Made by a program: the position numbers and the translations under genes. This document shows positions 7,995-9,924 of a stretch of DNA of 9,924 nucleotides, in pieces. Below the pieces are notes generated by a model. It was not told the origin of the DNA. It saw only the letters and a program-made list of their open reading frames with translations, and did no database searches. Origin of the DNA: Microbacteriaceae bacterium (lineage in GTDB: Bacteria; Actinomycetota; Actinomycetes; Actinomycetales; Microbacteriaceae); assembly GCA_025464125.1 (NCBI GenBank), contig JAODLU010000252.1, positions 1 to 9,924 on the forward strand. Reading direction: 5' to 3'. Each line of letters starts with the position of its first letter. The stretch's first letter is position 1.

Positions 7995-8101
7995 TAGCGC
8001 ACGACGATGGTCCAGTATCCCAGTAAACGAAGTGTTTTGTACCCTGTTGTTGCCTTGCAGAAGAGCAACATCGCCTCTGTCGCTGGGGCTTCGTACCCCG
8101 G
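7995..8101. promoter_or_regulatory. Intergenic region with repeats, probable promoter of the sensor operon
   Basis: This non-coding stretch lies between the radical SAM stop and the ribosome binding site of the kinase operon. It holds an inverted repeat TGTTGC (8048-8053) / GCAACA (8065-8070) with an 11-nt spacer. It also holds a direct repeat CCAGTA (8012-8017 and 8020-8025) with an 8-nt period, and on the minus strand GATACT (8019-8014) could be a -10 hexamer. No convincing -35 matches it (at best GGTACA with 18-nt spacing). The repeats could be binding sites for the operon's own regulator, but this is inference. A weak stem GGGG/CCCC near 8086-8100, without a T-run, lies just after the radical SAM gene. 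Confidence 0.35.
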
Positions 8102-9169
8102 CTAGAAAAGGGTAGGACCAGCCTGCGAAGTTCGCACACCCGGCGGCGCTGCCACGGGCCTGACCGCAGACCGCCCGAGAGCGACCGAACGGACGCCGCC
8201 AGTCGCCGGGTCTTCAACGCCGCGCTGCAGCCCATGGCGATGCACCAGCGGATTTATTTTTGCAGCGAGCCACGCCCTGTATTCCTTCGGAGCGTTTGCA
8301 CCTGTTCCATACATTGCGGCGTAGCGCTGAACGAGCTGCGGCTGGTTGCGCCGCAACCACTCGAAGTACCACTCCTTCGCGCCCTGCCGCAGGTGCAGCG
8401 CGGTGAACAGTACGGCAGAGGCATCCGCCTCTTTGATCTGCGCAAGTGCGGAGTCCAGGTGGGCGGTCGTGTCAGTGAGGTAGGGCAGGACGGGCATAAG
8501 GAACACCGAACAGGAGAGACCGAGACGCCTCGCCGCGGCCACGGTAGCGAGGCGGACCGCCGCCGTAGGAGTGCCAGGTTCTATTGAGCGCTGCAACTCG
8601 TCGTCAAAGACCGCGATCGACATTGACAGCTGAACGGGAACAACGCGGCTCGCTTCGGCAAGCAATTCCAGGTCGCGTCGCAGCAGCGTGCCCTTCGTGA
8701 GGATGCTGAAAGGCGTACCCGAATCGACGAGGGCTTCGATGATGCCCGGCATCAGTTTGTAGCGACCCTCCGCGCGCTGGTATGGATCGGTGTTGGTACC
8801 GAGAGCCACAGGATGCCTGCCCCAGCTCGGTTTCGCCAGCTCCCTGCGCAGCACCTCTGCCACGTTCACCTTGACCACTATCTGGCTGTCGAAATCGTGC
8901 CCGGAGTCGAGGTCGAGGTATTCATGGGTGCGCCTGGCGAAGCAGTAAACGCAGGCGTGGCTGCAACCGCGGTATGGATTGATCGTCCACCCGAACGGCA
9001 TCGAAGATGCTCCGGGCACATGGTTGAGCGCGCTCTTTGCGAGAACCTCATGGAACGTTATTCCGGCGAACTCCGGGGTCTGCACACTGCGCACGAAGTT
9101 AGACAGCCGCGCCAACCCGGGCAGGGCGTCAGGCTCTTCAGCCCCGAGTTGTTGTCCTTGCCACCGCAT
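8102..9169 (-). CDS. Radical SAM protein of the Rv2578c/SplB-like family
   Basis: 355-residue cytoplasmic radical S-adenosylmethionine protein of the COG1533 (spore photoproduct lyase-related) group. The [4Fe-4S] ligand motif CxxxCxxC is C69, C73, C76 in NPYRGCSHACVYCFAR. Other family blocks are EFAGITFHEVLAKSALN (33-49), ALGTNTDPYQ (122-131), FSILTKGT (154-161), RSIEPGTP (194-201) and PVLPYLTD (226-233). The C-terminal tail after about 315 is low in conservation. The reaction is unknown; family resemblance to photoproduct lyase suggests, without proof, a nucleic-acid repair or modification role. The ATG at 9169 gives the usual N-terminus (MRWQGQ...LPGL). No Shine-Dalgarno precedes it; instead a LexA-type operator lies 6 nt upstream, pointing to SOS control and a leaderless mRNA. 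Some actinobacterial relatives are annotated as intein-containing; there is no intein here. Confidence 0.93.
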   Translation of the reverse strand: MRWQGQQLGAEEPDALPGLARLSNFVRSVQTPEFAGITFHEVLAKSALNHVPGASSMPFGWTINPYRGCSHACVYCFARRTHEYLDLDSGHDFDSQIVVKVNVAEVLRRELAKPSWGRHPVALGTNTDPYQRAEGRYKLMPGIIEALVDSGTPFSILTKGTLLRRDLELLAEASRVVPVQLSMSIAVFDDELQRSIEPGTPTAAVRLATVAAARRLGLSCSVFLMPVLPYLTDTTAHLDSALAQIKEADASAVLFTALHLRQGAKEWYFEWLRRNQPQLVQRYAAMYGTGANAPKEYRAWLAAKINPLVHRHGLQRGVEDPATGGVRSVALGRSAVRPVAAPPGVRTSQAGPTLF

Positions 9170-9204
9170 ACGAACATTCGAACATGCGTTCGAATGAGAG
9201 TCAA
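9170..9204 (-). promoter_or_regulatory. Probable leaderless SOS promoter of the radical SAM gene
   Basis: On the minus strand TTGACT (9204-9199, five of six matches to TTGACA) is followed after 17 nt by TCGAAT (9181-9176) as a possible -10. A start about 7 nt later would fall on the A of the ATG at 9169, giving a leaderless transcript. The -10 lacks the usual A at its second position, so it is weak; the -35, spacing and absence of a Shine-Dalgarno support the reading. The -35 overlaps the mqo stop codon. Confidence 0.5.
9175..9196. promoter_or_regulatory. LexA (SOS) box upstream of the radical SAM gene
   Basis: Perfect inverted repeat with 9-bp arms CATTCGAAC (9175-9183) and GTTCGAATG (9188-9196) around a 4-bp spacer. 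The core TCGAAC-N4-GTTCGA (9178-9193) is a full match to the published mycobacterial/actinobacterial LexA consensus. An extra CGAAC half-site lies at 9171-9175. The operator fills the 31-nt gap after mqo and lies within the likely promoter spacer, so LexA binding would block RNA polymerase. Confidence 0.85.
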
Positions 9205-9924
9205 GCTATGGCGAGCTGCTTCTCAGTCAATTCGAGCGTCTTGCCGGCCAGCTTCGGGTCATCCGAGAGCTGCTTGCCGTAGCTCGGCACCATCTTCTTC
9301 AGCTGCGGAGTCCAGCCGGCCAGGCGGTCGGGGAAGCACTTCGCGAGCACGTCGAGCATGATCGGCACCGCAGTCGAAGCACCGGGGGATGCGCCGAGCA
9401 GGCCCGCGATGCTGCCGTCGGCGGCGGTGACCACCTCGGTGCCGAACTGAAGCACCCCGCCCTTCTTGGCATCCTTCTTGATCACCTGCACGCGCTGGCC
9501 AGCAGTGATGCGGTACCAGTCCTTTGGATCCGCGTTTGGCATGAACTCCTGGAGTGCGCCGAACTTGGTCTTTTTGCTCGCGGCAAGCTGCCCGATGAGG
9601 TACTTCACCAGGTCGAGGTTGGCGGCACCAGCAGCCAGCATCGGGATCAGGTTGTGCGGGCGAATGGTCGCGAAAAGGTCGAACCACGAGCCGCTCTTCA
9701 GGAACTTGGTGTTGAAGCCCGCGTACGGTCCGAACATCAGGCTGGCGTTACCGCCCACGATGCGAGTGTCGAGATGCGGCACCGACATGGGAGGCGAACC
9801 GACCGCGGCCTTGCCGTAAACCTTCGCCTGATGGCGGGCGACGACCTCGGGGTTGTCGGTGCGCAAGAACTCGCCGCTGACCGGGAACCCGCCGAAGCCT
9901 TTGGCCTCGGCTATGCCCGACTTC
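9201..9924 (-). CDS. mqo: Malate:quinone oxidoreductase, C-terminal part
   Basis: Membrane-associated FAD enzyme that oxidises malate to oxaloacetate and passes electrons to the quinone pool, joining the TCA cycle to respiration. Only the last 241 residues are in the window; the start lies beyond the right edge. Family-typical blocks seen in order are [59 protein letters not shown], then the C-terminal [20 protein letters not shown], which forms part of the flavin-binding region. The reading frame is intact to the TGA at 9203-9201 and no truncation is seen. No terminator is visible in the 31 nt before the radical SAM gene, so mqo transcripts may read into it in addition to the LexA-type promoter. 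Confidence 0.95.
   Translation of the reverse strand, partial: KSGIAEAKGFGGFPVSGEFLRTDNPEVVARHQAKVYGKAAVGSPPMSVPHLDTRIVGGNASLMFGPYAGFNTKFLKSGSWFDLFATIRPHNLIPMLAAGAANLDLVKYLIGQLAASKKTKFGALQEFMPNADPKDWYRITAGQRVQVIKKDAKKGGVLQFGTEVVTAADGSIAGLLGASPGASTAVPIMLDVLAKCFPDRLAGWTPQLKKMVPSYGKQLSDDPKLAGKTLELTEKQLAIA

Noticed and set aside
9175..9196. The same palindrome as an mqo terminator
   Set aside because: The stem is AT-containing, no T-run follows on the minus strand, and its sequence matches the LexA consensus exactly.

Overview
The window is GC-rich, densely packed and almost fully coding. Overlapping stop/start codons are common, GTG starts occur, and a tRNA gene lacks an encoded CCA end. The gene content includes a PASTA-domain class A penicillin-binding protein followed by a metallophosphoesterase, an Rv2578c-type radical SAM protein and malate:quinone oxidoreductase. 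A LexA box of the TCGAAC-N4-GTTCGA type is also present. Together these point to a high-GC actinobacterium, probably order Micrococcales and perhaps Microbacteriaceae; the family assignment is inference.

Layout. On the + strand at the left are the 3' part of a PonA2-like bifunctional penicillin-binding protein (1-2012), a metallophosphoesterase overlapping it by 4 nt (2009-2980) and a tRNA-Pro(CGG) (3020-3093) with a strong palindromic terminator (3100-3121). From there to the right edge every gene is on the minus strand. In transcription order these are: the 3' part of malate:quinone oxidoreductase (9924-9201), a radical SAM protein (9169-8102), a membrane sensor histidine kinase (7981-6764), a second six-TM kinase-like protein that has lost its catalytic motifs (6767-5577), a NarL-type response regulator (5587-4919), thymidine kinase (4919-4227) and a luciferase-like flavin oxidoreductase (4164-3154).

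Two things stand out. First, the kinase, pseudokinase, response regulator and thymidine kinase genes overlap each other in series (4, 11 and 1 nt), so they look like one translationally coupled operon. The second sensor protein has no phospho-accepting His, no N-box Asn and no G-box glycines. This suggests a two-protein sensor with one catalytic and one non-catalytic subunit, tied to a nucleoside-salvage enzyme. Second, the radical SAM gene has a perfect LexA/SOS-type operator in the 31-nt gap after mqo. The operator sits between a good -35 element and the start codon, leaves no room for a Shine-Dalgarno sequence, and implies a DNA-damage-induced, probably leaderless transcript. A near-match to the same operator lies just upstream of the tRNA-Pro.

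The cell-wall pair at the left fits peptidoglycan synthesis at the membrane. The rest are housekeeping or accessory metabolic genes. No mobile element, CRISPR array or rRNA was seen.
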